A stretch of DNA of 64,000 nt from Tagaea sp. CACIAM 22H2. GTDB lineage: Bacteria > Pseudomonadota > Alphaproteobacteria > CACIAM-22H2. Of the stretch, positions 52,653-61,213 are shown in pieces. Numbering within the stretch: the stretch's first letter is position 1; each line of letters starts with the position of its first letter. The translations under genes and the position numbers were made by a program. The DNA lies in NCBI GenBank assembly GCA_014444615.1, contig PVXE01000011.1, forward strand, positions 17,786 through 81,785, in the 5' to 3' direction. The notes beneath the pieces are model-generated. The model ran no database searches. It saw nothing but the letters and a program-made list of their open reading frames with translations, and was not told the origin of the DNA.

Positions 52653-54299
52653 TCACATATTCGGATAATTCGGCCCGCCGCCGCCTTCGGGCACGACCCA
52701 GACGATGTTCTGCGACGGGTCTTTGATGTCGCAGGTTTTGCAGTGGACGCAGTTCTGCGCGTTGATCTGCAAACGCGGCGCCGCCGAACCTTCGCGCACG
52801 ATTTCGTACACGCCCGCCGGGCAGTAACGCTGCTCGGGTGCATCGTAGAGTGCGAGGTTGTACGAAACCGGTACCGACGAATCCTTCAGCGTCAAATGTG
52901 GCGGCTGATTTTCCTCGTGATTGGTGTTCGACAAAAACACCGACGATAAACGATCGAACGAAACCTTGCCGTCCGGCTTCGGATACTCGATCGGCGTGCT
53001 GGCCGCGGCGGGGCGCAAGGATTCGTTGTCGGGATGGTGCTTCAGCGTCCACGGGCCCTTGCCGCGCAGCACATAGGTTTCGAGCGCGCCATTGGCCATG
53101 CCGACGACCAAGCCCTTGGTGAAACCCGGGCGGATATTGCGCACGGCCGACAGTTCTTCCCAGATCCAGCTGGCTTTGAGCGACGCGGGATAAGCGTCGA
53201 GCGTGCCGACGGGGCCGTCGGTCGCGAGCGCTTCGAACGCCGCTTCGGCGAGCAGCATGCCCGACTTCATCGCCGTGTGGCTGCCCTTGATCTTGGGCAC
53301 GTTCACGAAACCCGCCGAGCAGCCGATAATCGCCGCCCCCGGCATCACCAAATCGGGGATCGACTGCAAGCCGCCTTCGTTGATCGCGCGCGCGCCATAG
53401 GCGATGCGCCTGCCCCCTTCGAAGATCGGGCGGATCGCGGGATGCGTCTTGAAGCGCTGGAATTCCTCGAACGGCGACAGATACGGGTTCTTGTAGTCGA
53501 GCCCGATCACGTAGCCGACGGCGACCTGGTTGTTCTCCAGGTGATAGAGGAACGAGCCGCCATAGGTTTCGAAATCCAGCGGCCAGCCGACCGTGTGGAT
53601 GATGCGGCCCGCGTGGTGCTTGGCGGGATCGATCTCCCACAATTCCTTGATGCCGATGCCGTAGGTTTGCGGCTGGGCGTTTTTGCGCAAATCAAATTTC
53701 TCGATCAGCGCTTTCGACAACGACCCGCGGACACCTTCGGCGAACACGGTCAGCCGCGCATGGATTTCCACGCCCGGCGTGAAATTCGCGGTGCGCTGGC
53801 CGTCTTTGCCGATGCCCATATCGCCCGTGGCGATACCGCACACGCGCCCGTCCTCGAACAACGTTTCGGCCGCCGCGAAGCCCGGGAAAATCTCGACGCC
53901 GAGTTCTTCGGCCTGCGTCGCCAGCCACCGGCACACATTGCCGAGGGAGACGATATAGTTCCCTTCGTTATGCATTTGCGGCGGCGTTGGCAGGCGGATC
54001 GCGCGCTTCTTGGTCAGGAACAGGAAACGGTCTTCCTTCGCCGGCGTGTTCAGCGGCGCGCCCTTTTCCTTCCAATCGGGGATCAGCTCGTTCAGCGCGC
54101 GCGGTTCCAGGACGGCACCCGACAGGATATGCGCGCCGACCTCGGAGCCTTTTTCCAGAACGCAGACCGAAATCTCGCGGCCCTTTTCGGCGGAAAGCTG
54201 CTTCAAGCGGATCGCGGCGGCCAGGCCCGACGGCCCCGCCCCCACGATGGCCACGTCGTAATCCATGCGTTCGCGGTCGGGGCGCTGGCTGGTCGTCAC
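52653..54299 (-). CDS. etfD: Electron transfer flavoprotein-ubiquinone oxidoreductase
   Basis: This 548-residue inner-membrane enzyme passes electrons from ETF to ubiquinone during fatty acid and amino acid oxidation. It has an N-terminal FAD-binding [34 protein letters not shown] in the quinone region, and a C-terminal [4Fe-4S] ferredoxin-like part with CPAGVYE and [20 protein letters not shown] 54299 is preferred because GAGGAG stands 7-8 nt upstream; ATG 54266 would remove eleven residues. etfAB are not in the window. Confidence 0.93.
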   Translation of the reverse strand: MTTSQRPDRERMDYDVAIVGAGPSGLAAAIRLKQLSAEKGREISVCVLEKGSEVGAHILSGAVLEPRALNELIPDWKEKGAPLNTPAKEDRFLFLTKKRAIRLPTPPQMHNEGNYIVSLGNVCRWLATQAEELGVEIFPGFAAAETLFEDGRVCGIATGDMGIGKDGQRTANFTPGVEIHARLTVFAEGVRGSLSKALIEKFDLRKNAQPQTYGIGIKELWEIDPAKHHAGRIIHTVGWPLDFETYGGSFLYHLENNQVAVGYVIGLDYKNPYLSPFEEFQRFKTHPAIRPIFEGGRRIAYGARAINEGGLQSIPDLVMPGAAIIGCSAGFVNVPKIKGSHTAMKSGMLLAEAAFEALATDGPVGTLDAYPASLKASWIWEELSAVRNIRPGFTKGLVVGMANGALETYVLRGKGPWTLKHHPDNESLRPAAASTPIEYPKPDGKVSFDRLSSVFLSNTNHEENQPPHLTLKDSSVPVSYNLALYDAPEQRYCPAGVYEIVREGSAAPRLQINAQNCVHCKTCDIKDPSQNIVWVVPEGGGGPNYPNM

Positions 54300-54353
54300 G
54301 GGCTTACTCCTCGAGTCTGGCGTTCGTAATAATCGTGCTAGGTTGCCGCCGCA

Positions 54354-55157
54354 ATGGACGATCTGGCCGCCCTCCGCTACCTGGTCGAACTCGGCGCCGA
54401 CGAGGCGATCGCCGAGGCGCCGGTCGATCGTTTTTCGGCCCCGCCACCGGCCGAGCTGCCGGCCCCCGCCCGCCCCGCCCCGGCGATGCGCGTCGTTGCG
54501 CCGGTCGCAAGCCCTGCCATCGCCGCCCCGGTCCCGGCGGCCCAGGCGGTGATCTCCGCCCGCGACGCGGCCGCCGCCGCGAACACCCTCGACGAGCTGC
54601 GCGAAGCCTTGGCCAAGTTCGACGGCTGCCCGTTGAAGGCGACGGCGACCAATCTGTGTTTCGCCGACGGGAACCCCGAGGCGAAGATCATGTTCGTGGG
54701 CGAGGCACCGGGGGCCGACGAGGACCGCCAGGGCAAACCCTTCGTCGGAGTCTCCGGCCAGCTCCTCGACCGGATGATCGGTTTCATCGGGCTGGACCGC
54801 AAAACCAACGCCTATATCGCCAATGTGATCCCCTGGCGCCCGCCCGCCAACCGCACGCCCACGGCCGCCGAAATCGCCGCCTGCGAGCCCTTCATCCGCC
54901 GGCAGATCGAGCTCTGCAATCCGCAAATCCTTGTTTTGGTTGGGAATATCTCGACCAAGACGCTGCTGGGCACGACCGACGGCATCATCCGTATGCGCGG
55001 CAAATGGCGCGACTACAGCTCGCCGGGCCTAAAGGCCCCCATCCCCGCGTTACCAATTTTCCATCCGGCGTATTTGTTGCGAACCCCGGCACAAAAAAGG
55101 GATTCGTGGCGGGATTTATTGTCATTGAAGCAAAGAATACAAATGCTTTCTAAATAA
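54354..55157 (+). CDS. Uracil-DNA glycosylase (family 4/5-like)
   Basis: This 267-residue protein has an Ala/Pro-rich 70-residue head, then a UDG domain with [17 protein letters not shown] (116-132, motif A) and the C-terminal FHPAYLLR (motif B). Family 4 enzymes carry a [4Fe-4S] cluster; the usual first CxxC is FDGC here (C92), with C102, C177 and C188 as other Cys, so the cluster ligands are not clear. The last 35 codons are AT-rich, unlike the rest. TAGGTT lies 9 nt before ATG 54354. Confidence 0.88.
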   Translation: MDDLAALRYLVELGADEAIAEAPVDRFSAPPPAELPAPARPAPAMRVVAPVASPAIAAPVPAAQAVISARDAAAAANTLDELREALAKFDGCPLKATATNLCFADGNPEAKIMFVGEAPGADEDRQGKPFVGVSGQLLDRMIGFIGLDRKTNAYIANVIPWRPPANRTPTAAEIAACEPFIRRQIELCNPQILVLVGNISTKTLLGTTDGIIRMRGKWRDYSSPGLKAPIPALPIFHPAYLLRTPAQKRDSWRDLLSLKQRIQMLSK

Positions 55158-55220
55158 TGACCAAGTAAATATAGATACAATAACTTCAAACTAAATCTGT
55201 GGAAAATCTAAGATTTTTCC
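55070..55220. other. AT-rich island at the 3' end of the glycosylase gene
   Basis: Base composition drops well below the surrounding GC-rich sequence from about 55070 to 55220. It contains TACAAT (55176-55181) as a possible -10 for the next gene, and the near-palindrome GGAAAATCTAAGATTTTTCC (55201-55220). It may be a promoter region, a terminator, or a remnant of foreign DNA. Confidence 0.45.
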
Positions 55221-55247
55221 TTGCCGGGGGCGGCAAATCCTGCTTTT
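55221..55247 (+). terminator. Hairpin after the glycosylase gene
   Basis: TTGCCG (55221-55226), a GGGG loop and CGGCAA (55231-55236) form a 6-bp stem, followed after a few bases by CTTTTT. It ends 13 bp before the transglycosylase start, so it could also act as an attenuator. Confidence 0.35.
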
Positions 55248-55259
55248 TACCCCGTCAGC

Positions 55260-57173
55260 ATGCCGAATTCGCGCACCTATATTTGCCGATTGGCAGCACG
55301 CCATCGGACAATTTTGAAAACGGCCTTCGTCGCTTTGGCGGCGATCGCCGGGGTGACGCTCTTCGGCGGCGATCTTTCCGCCCAACAGACCCGCGCGGCG
55401 CGCGCCAATGCCGGCACCGAGACCGCGTCGCTGCCGCGCACCGATCTGGCGCCGGAACGCGCGACCGACCTGCCGCGCCCGCTCTCGGCGAACGACGCCA
55501 AGCATTACCGCGCCGCCTTCGCCGCCCAGGAGCGCGGTGATGCCGCCGCAGCCGACGCCGCGTTGCGCCAGGTGAAAGACCGGATGCTGGTTGGCCATGT
55601 GCTGGCCGAGCGTTACTTGGGCCGGAATCACCGCTCGACGCATGAAGAGCTTTCGGCCTGGCTGAAGGAATTCAACGACAACCCCGACGCGCCGGCGATC
55701 CATGCGCTGGCCCAGCGCCGCGCCCCGCGCAACGCCAAGCTCAACCGCCCCACCGGCGACGCCTTCACCGAGCGCGCGGGGGCCGACGACCTGGGCCCGG
55801 GCCTGGGCCGCACGCCGCCGATGCGCTCGACCGCGCCGGGAGCGGCGCAATTGCGCGGGCGCTTCGCCAAGTGGATTTCCGACGGGCATTTCGACCGCGT
55901 CGAACGCGAACTCGCGAACCGCGATACCCTTAATCTTCTGTCGGTCGCGGAGATCGACCATTACCGCGCGCAGCTCGCCTCGGGCTGGTTCATGCGCGGC
56001 GACGATCGCAAGGCCATCGCCCTGGCGGGCGACGCCGCGCGCCGGTCGGGCGCGTCCGTCCCGCGCGCGCATTGGATCGCGGGTCTCGCCGAATTCCGCC
56101 AGCAGCGTTACGGCCGCGCCGCGCAGCATTTCGAAGCGCTGAACCGCCTGCCGAATACGCCCGCCTGGGATCAGGCAGCCGGCGCCTTCTGGGCGGCGCG
56201 CGCGCATCTGCACGACCGCAAGCCCGAGATCTATAATTTCTGGCTGACCCAAGCGGCCGAAAATCCGCGCACCTTCTACGGCGCGCTGGCGGCGCGGGCA
56301 TTGGGGATCGACACCGGCCTGAATTGGAATCCGCCGCCGCTGGGCCCCGAGGATCTCGCCCAGCTGCGCAAATACCCGGCCGCGACACGCGCCTTTGCAC
56401 TTCTGCAAATCGACGAGGACCGCCGTGCCGAAGCCGAGCTTCGTCTCGTGCTGGGCCGCGGCGGGTTGCAGCTCTCGCAAGCGGCCTTGGCCGTCGCGAT
56501 GCGCGCCAACATGCCGGGCCTCGCCATGCGCCTCGCGCGCGAGCTCAACGATATCGACGGGCGGCGCTACGACGGCGCCAATTATCCCGTGCCGCATTGG
56601 CGCCCTGAAGGCGGGTTCGAGATCGACCCCGCTTTGGTCTTCGCCTTCATGCGCATCGAATCGGGCTTCAATCCGCGCGCGATCAGCCCCGCCGGGGCGC
56701 GCGGCCTGATGCAGCTGATGCCGGGCACCGCCGGCATGATGAATGGCGCTTCGCTGCGCGGACAGCTCGACAAGCTGTACGAGCCCGAAACCAACATCAC
56801 GCTGGGCCAGCGCTACATCAAGGCGCTGCTGGAAGACCCGCTGATCGAAGGCGAGCTTACGCGCCTGGCCGCCGCCTATAACGGCGGGCCGGGCAATCTT
56901 TCCAAATGGAAGCGGATGCAGGACCAGCGCGGCGAAACGCGCGAGGATGCGCTGCTGTTCATCGAAAGCCTGCCCTCGGCCGAGACGCGGCAATTCATCA
57001 CGCGCCTGCTCTATTCCTATTGGATGTATTCGGAGCGTTTGGGCCAGGCGACGCCGTCGCTCGACCAGCTCGCCGAAGGCCAATGGCCGCTTTACGCCAT
57101 CCCGCAGCGCGCCGCGCGCGTGGTGCCGGCCAACGATCTCGAGCAGACGGCCGAGCAGACGCCGCGCCGCTGA
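55260..57173 (+). CDS. slt: Soluble-type lytic murein transglycosylase (Slt70-like)
   Basis: This 637-residue protein has a signal peptide or anchor (residues 1-40), a long helical superhelix (60-420) and a C-terminal SLT domain with MRIESGFNPRAISPAGARG and LMQLMPGTA, the catalytic Glu in MRIE, and AAYNGGPGN. It cleaves glycan strands of peptidoglycan with 1,6-anhydro ring formation. ATG 55260 is chosen; a TTG at 55221 lies inside a hairpin and is unlikely. Confidence 0.92.
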   Translation: MPNSRTYICRLAARHRTILKTAFVALAAIAGVTLFGGDLSAQQTRAARANAGTETASLPRTDLAPERATDLPRPLSANDAKHYRAAFAAQERGDAAAADAALRQVKDRMLVGHVLAERYLGRNHRSTHEELSAWLKEFNDNPDAPAIHALAQRRAPRNAKLNRPTGDAFTERAGADDLGPGLGRTPPMRSTAPGAAQLRGRFAKWISDGHFDRVERELANRDTLNLLSVAEIDHYRAQLASGWFMRGDDRKAIALAGDAARRSGASVPRAHWIAGLAEFRQQRYGRAAQHFEALNRLPNTPAWDQAAGAFWAARAHLHDRKPEIYNFWLTQAAENPRTFYGALAARALGIDTGLNWNPPPLGPEDLAQLRKYPAATRAFALLQIDEDRRAEAELRLVLGRGGLQLSQAALAVAMRANMPGLAMRLARELNDIDGRRYDGANYPVPHWRPEGGFEIDPALVFAFMRIESGFNPRAISPAGARGLMQLMPGTAGMMNGASLRGQLDKLYEPETNITLGQRYIKALLEDPLIEGELTRLAAAYNGGPGNLSKWKRMQDQRGETREDALLFIESLPSAETRQFITRLLYSYWMYSERLGQATPSLDQLAEGQWPLYAIPQRAARVVPANDLEQTAEQTPRR

Positions 57174-57198
57174 CTTTTCACGCCGGGCGGATTAGATT
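57170..57198 (+). promoter_or_regulatory. Promoter of moaB, predicted leaderless
   Basis: CTGACT (57170-57175, overlapping the upstream stop) and TAGATT (57193-57198) are 17 bp apart. The start codon begins 7 nt after the hexamer, so the transcript would start at the ATG itself. Confidence 0.4.
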
Positions 57199-57204
57199 CG
57201 CCCC

Positions 57205-57762
57205 ATGCCCAAGCTCGACGAAACCCGCCCGTTCCTTGCCTGCAACATCGCGGTTCTGACCGTGTCGGACACGCGCGACGAAGCGTCCGATCGCTCGGGC
57301 AACGCGCTCGCCGAAATTATCGCCCGCGACGGACACAAGCTGGCCGCGCGCGCGATCGTGAAGGACGATATCGGCCTGATCCAGGCGAAGCTCAAAGCCT
57401 GGATCGCCGATCCCGCGATCGACGTCGTGATCTCGACCGGCGGGACAGGCGTGACGGGCCGCGACGTGACGCCCGAAGCCTTCGAAGCGCTTTACGAAAA
57501 GAAGATCGACGGCTTCGGCGAGATGTTCCGCATGATCTCGTTTCCCAAGATCGGCACCTCGGCGCTGCAAAGCCGCGCGACCGGCGGCGTTTCGGGTGGC
57601 ACGTATCTGTTCGCGCTGCCGGGCTCGCCGTCGGCCTGCCGCGACGGCTGGGACGATATCTTGAAGTGGCAGCTCGACAACCGGCACCGCCCCTGCAATC
57701 TGGTCGAGCTAATGCCGCGCTTGCAGGAGCACCTTACGACGAAGCCAAAGGCGACCGTCTGA
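57205..57762 (+). CDS. moaB: Molybdenum cofactor biosynthesis protein MoaB
   Basis: This 185-residue protein has the MoaB/Mog fold with VLTVSDTRDEASDRSGNALAE and VISTGGTGVTGRDVTPEA, which bind molybdopterin in adenylation. It belongs to the pathway that prepares molybdopterin for metal insertion. No other molybdenum genes are close. Its stop overlaps the convergent glycosyltransferase gene by 29 bp. Confidence 0.93.
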   Translation: MPKLDETRPFLACNIAVLTVSDTRDEASDRSGNALAEIIARDGHKLAARAIVKDDIGLIQAKLKAWIADPAIDVVISTGGTGVTGRDVTPEAFEALYEKKIDGFGEMFRMISFPKIGTSALQSRATGGVSGGTYLFALPGSPSACRDGWDDILKWQLDNRHRPCNLVELMPRLQEHLTTKPKATV

Positions 57763-58336
57763 TCCATCGCGCGTAATCGGCCGCTTCGTCGACATCGTCG
57801 AGCGTCGCCGCGAAAGCGACACGCCGATGCTTCACATTCGCCAGCGTGTCGGCAAGCGCGTGTGCGCTGGACCAGCGCGCGTTCTTGAACGCGCCCATCG
57901 CCAAACCGCCATGGCGCGAACCGACCAGCCAATAGCCGCCGTCACGCGACGGCCCGAACACGAGATCGGCAGCACCCAAACGTTTGAACGCGTCGCGCAC
58001 CAGCGCAGCGCTGAGGTCGGGGATATCGCTGCCCACCACGATCGCGGGGCCACGCCGCGACAGCAGCGCGCGCTCCATGCGTGTGCCTAGATCGCCCCAA
58101 CCTTGGCCCTTGCGCCGCGTGTGCAACGGCCAAAGATGCGCGCTGCGCACACTCGCATCGGGGGTGACGCACAACACCAAGCGCCACGGCCCGCGCGCAA
58201 GTTTGCGCAACGTCGCGGCCAAGCAAGCGCGCTGGAACGCGAGTGCCGCCGCGTCGCCGATCCCGCGCGCGAGCCGCGTTTTGGCGCGGCCGCGCCGTGC
58301 GGGCTTGGCGAATACGAAAATCGTCGGCCGGATCAT
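57734..58336 (-). CDS. TIGR04282-family glycosyltransferase (rSAM/selenodomain-associated transferase 1)
   Basis: This 200-residue DUF2064 protein begins MIRPTIFVFAKPARRGRAKTRLA and has GSDIPDLSAALVRDAF and VFGPSRDGGYWLVG, the family core. TIGR04282 members are linked to arsenosugar biosynthesis beside radical SAM genes. The start overlaps the stop of the TIGR04283 gene (ATGA). The nucleotide sugar is unknown. The arsenosugar role is a family label; no ArsS gene is in the window. Confidence 0.85.
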   Translation of the reverse strand: MIRPTIFVFAKPARRGRAKTRLARGIGDAAALAFQRACLAATLRKLARGPWRLVLCVTPDASVRSAHLWPLHTRRKGQGWGDLGTRMERALLSRRGPAIVVGSDIPDLSAALVRDAFKRLGAADLVFGPSRDGGYWLVGSRHGGLAMGAFKNARWSSAHALADTLANVKHRRVAFAATLDDVDEAADYARWIRRSPLASS

Positions 58337-58986
58337 CGATAGAGTTTCGCCAATATTGCGAGCGGCATGCCCAGGAACCACAAAGCCAGGATCGAGAGAT
58401 TGCGCAAGGGCCGCACGACCCAGCCGTCGCGTTCGTAGCGCGCGGGCGAGGTCGCCGCCACCGCGTCGAGTTCGCGCAATCGCGCGCGGCCGATGCGGCG
58501 GACGAGATCGACATCCTCCATCAGCGGCATGTCGCGATAACCGCCGAGGCGATCGTAAAGATCGCGCGCGATCAGCAGGCCTTGATCGCCGTAAGGCAGG
58601 CCGAGATTGCGCGCGCGCCAATTGGCGAGGCGCGCCACGCGGGCGGCGCGCCGATCAGCGCCCAAAAAGGCAAGGCGGAAATACCCCGCTTCGCCCGAAA
58701 ACCCGCGCACCGCCGCGACCCAATCCGGCGCCAGCACCGTGTCGGCATGGACGAACAGCAGGGTGTCGCCGCGTGCGGCGGCGGCTCCGGCGCGCAACTG
58801 CGTGCCCCGGCCGCGTGGTGCTTCGATCACCCGCCATCCCGCCGCCGCCGCGATATCGCGCGTGGCATCGGCCGAGCCGCCATCGACCAGGATGCGCTCC
58901 GCCCCGTCCCACACGCTCAAGGCCGCGAGACAGGCGGGAAGAAAACTTTCGGCGTTGAGGGCGGGAACGACGATGGAAAGGCGCAT
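58333..58986 (-). CDS. TIGR04283-family GT2 glycosyltransferase (rSAM/selenodomain-associated transferase 2)
   Basis: This 217-residue GT2-type enzyme begins MRLSIVVPALNAESFLPACL and has RILVDGGSADATRDIA, FVHADTVLAP (a DxD-like motif) and GDQGLLIARDLYDRLGGYRD. Near the end is a short hydrophobic helix (about 195-212). The pair TIGR04283-TIGR04282 is a conserved unit in arsenosugar-like loci. GTG 58992 is an alternative start two codons earlier. Confidence 0.85.
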   Translation of the reverse strand: MRLSIVVPALNAESFLPACLAALSVWDGAERILVDGGSADATRDIAAAAGWRVIEAPRGRGTQLRAGAAAARGDTLLFVHADTVLAPDWVAAVRGFSGEAGYFRLAFLGADRRAARVARLANWRARNLGLPYGDQGLLIARDLYDRLGGYRDMPLMEDVDLVRRIGRARLRELDAVAATSPARYERDGWVVRPLRNLSILALWFLGMPLAILAKLYR

Positions 58987-59008
58987 GGGCACGCCATCAT
59001 GGCGCCGG

Positions 59009-59024
59009 AGCCCCGCTTGGGGCT
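59009..59024. other. Short perfect hairpin between divergent genes
   Basis: AGCCCC (59009-59014), GCTT loop and GGGGCT (59019-59024) form a 6-bp inverted repeat in the 66-bp gap between the TIGR04283 gene and the phosphotransferase gene. Confidence 0.4.
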
Positions 59025-59052
59025 AGAGTTCGCGAAACAGTCACGAAAAATC

Positions 59053-60060
59053 ATGAGCCGCCTCGACCTCGACAATCTTTTCCGCGCGCTGACCGCCCGC
59101 CCGCAATTCGCCGAATTGGCGCCGAGCGAGCTGATCCCGCTCGCCGGCAAGGGCCTCGCCCATAACCATGTGCGCGTGAAGGGCAAAAGCGTGCTGCTGC
59201 GCCTGCCGCGTTTGCGGCAAGGCGAAAGCGCCGAAGCGCGGCTGTCGCTGGAAGCCGAGATGTTCACGCGCGCGGCCCCCTCCGATGCGACGCCGCGCCT
59301 GCGCGGCACGATCGCGCCCGGCGAGCTGGCACCCGGCGGCGCGTTGATCGTCGACGATATCGGCGGCGCGGCGCCGAAACTGCCGGGCGAGCTGCCCGCC
59401 TTGGGCACGGCGCTGGCGTCGATCCACAAAATGAAAGTGCCGGACGAGGCGTCGCGTGCACCGCTGCCCTCGCCCGCCAATCCCGTCGCCGCGACGGTCG
59501 CGACGATCGAGGCGAATCTGGCGCTCGCCGACAAAGCGTCGCTCGATCCCAAAGCGAAGATCGCCTTCGGTCAGGAACTCGCCTGGGCCAAGGAATTCTC
59601 AACCAACAACGATAAGCGCTTCCAAGGGATGACGCGCAGCTTGTGCCTTTACGACACGCATCCCGGCAATTTCATCGCAGCGCCGGGGGGCCGCGCCTAT
59701 TTCGTCGATATCGAAAAATGCCTTTATTCCTTCGCCGCCCTCGACCTTGCGCATACTTGCGCGCGACCGGCGCTGGCCTGGGATCCCGATTGCGCGGCAA
59801 GCCTGTCGCCCGCCGATATCGACGGGTTCATGCGCGCTTGGGCGCTGCGCGCGGGCGATGCGCTGGCGCGCGAAACCCTATCGGCGTTCCGGCCGTTCCG
59901 GCGCCTCGTCTGGCTGCGCACGACCAGCCAGTTCATCCGCTTTCGCGTCGAGGGCACGCATAAGGGCCTCGACGGGCGCTACGCCGACCACGCCGAAAAG
60001 GCGATCGCGGCGGCGTTGGACATCAAGACCATCGCCGATCAGCGCAAGGATTGGGGCTAA
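59053..60060 (+). CDS. Phosphotransferase (aminoglycoside/choline kinase-like)
   Basis: This 335-residue protein has a protein-kinase-like fold. The catalytic loop is LCLYDTHPGNFI (His-x-Gly-Asn type with the upstream Asp) and the metal Asp is in YFVDIEKC. The N-lobe contains VRVKGKSVLLRLPR. Such enzymes phosphorylate small molecules (choline, sugars or antibiotics). It starts opposite the arsenosugar-type glycosyltransferase pair and is followed by a radical SAM gene, so it may act on the same metabolite. The substrate is unknown. Confidence 0.75.
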   Translation: MSRLDLDNLFRALTARPQFAELAPSELIPLAGKGLAHNHVRVKGKSVLLRLPRLRQGESAEARLSLEAEMFTRAAPSDATPRLRGTIAPGELAPGGALIVDDIGGAAPKLPGELPALGTALASIHKMKVPDEASRAPLPSPANPVAATVATIEANLALADKASLDPKAKIAFGQELAWAKEFSTNNDKRFQGMTRSLCLYDTHPGNFIAAPGGRAYFVDIEKCLYSFAALDLAHTCARPALAWDPDCAASLSPADIDGFMRAWALRAGDALARETLSAFRPFRRLVWLRTTSQFIRFRVEGTHKGLDGRYADHAEKAIAAALDIKTIADQRKDWG

Positions 60061-60080
60061 GCCCGTATATCTCTATGTTC

Positions 60081-60109
60081 TTGAATTGTTCATGGTGCTG
60101 GGATAGGCT
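60081..60109 (+). promoter_or_regulatory. Promoter of the PA0069-type radical SAM gene, near-leaderless
   Basis: TTGAAT (60081-60086) and TAGGCT (60104-60109) are exactly 17 bp apart. The start codon lies 9 nt after the -10, so the leader would be about 3 nt. Confidence 0.45.
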
Positions 60110-60118
60110 TCCCGCGTC

Positions 60119-61213
60119 ATGGACGAAGCGATTCCCGATCGCGCGCGCAAAGGGCGCGGCGCCGTTTCCAACCTCGCCGGCCGGTTCGAACCGCTCGGCC
60201 GGGTGCGGATCGACGATGGCTGGGGCAATGATTGGAAGGCGGGGCCCGACGAAGACCTGCCGCCGCTGCGCACCCATGTGCAGGCCGATGCCAGCCGCAC
60301 GGTGATCGCGCGCAACGACAGCCCGGATATTCCCTTCGAGCAATCGATCAACCCCTATCGCGGCTGCGAGCATGGCTGCGTCTATTGCTATGCGCGGCCC
60401 ACGCACGCCTATCTCGGCCTGTCGCCGGGTTTGGATTTCGAGACCAAGCTATTCGCCAAACCCGACGCCGCGAAATTGCTGGCGGCGGAGCTGCGCAAGC
60501 CCGGCTATCGCGTGAAGTCAATCGCACTCGGCACCAACACCGATCCCTATCAGCCGGTCGAGCGGACGCATAAAGTCACCCGCGCCATTCTGGAAACGCT
60601 GCGCGATTTCTCGCATCCGTTTTCGATCGTGACCAAATCGGCGCTGGTCGCGCGCGATATCGACATCATCGCCCCGATGGCGGCGCGCAACTTGGCGCAT
60701 GTCTTCGTCTCGGTCACGACGCTCGACCGCGATCTCGCGCGGCGGATGGAACCGCGCGCCTCCACGCCGCAGCGCCGCTTGGATGCGATTCGCGAACTGA
60801 CGCAAGCGGGTATCAAAACCGGCGTGATGGCGGCCCCGATGATTCCCGCGATCAACGATCACGAATTGGAAGCGATCCTGGAGGCCGCGCGCGATGCCGG
60901 TGCCACGAGTGCGGGCTACACGCTGCTGCGCCTGCCGCTGGAGATCAAAGATCTGTTCGCCGAATGGCTGGATGAACACGCGCCCTTGAAGAAAAAGCGC
61001 GTGCTCGACCTGATCCGCGAATCGCGCGACGGCAAGCTCAACCACGCCGAATTCGGCAAGCGCTTCGTGGGCTCCGGCCCTTATGCGCAGATGCTGAACG
61101 CGCGTTTCATCAAGGCGCGCAAACGCCTGGGGCTCGACCGCAACGACTGGTCCTACGACCTGTCGGCGTTCAAACCCCCGCCGCAAAAGGGCGATCAGTT
61201 CAGCTTGCTTTAG
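60119..61213 (+). CDS. PA0069-family radical SAM protein (SplB-like)
   Basis: This 364-residue protein has the radical SAM motif PYRGCEHGCVYCYARPTH with three Cys (C-x3-C-x2-C) near residue 85, then ALGTNTDPYQPVE and the SPASM-free C-terminal part of PA0069-type proteins. These resemble spore photoproduct lyase but are found in non-sporeformers and have no agreed function. Its promoter is separate from that of the upstream phosphotransferase gene. It shares a TTAG stop overlap with pheA. Confidence 0.87.
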   Translation: MDEAIPDRARKGRGAVSNLAGRFEPLGRVRIDDGWGNDWKAGPDEDLPPLRTHVQADASRTVIARNDSPDIPFEQSINPYRGCEHGCVYCYARPTHAYLGLSPGLDFETKLFAKPDAAKLLAAELRKPGYRVKSIALGTNTDPYQPVERTHKVTRAILETLRDFSHPFSIVTKSALVARDIDIIAPMAARNLAHVFVSVTTLDRDLARRMEPRASTPQRRLDAIRELTQAGIKTGVMAAPMIPAINDHELEAILEAARDAGATSAGYTLLRLPLEIKDLFAEWLDEHAPLKKKRVLDLIRESRDGKLNHAEFGKRFVGSGPYAQMLNARFIKARKRLGLDRNDWSYDLSAFKPPPQKGDQFSLL

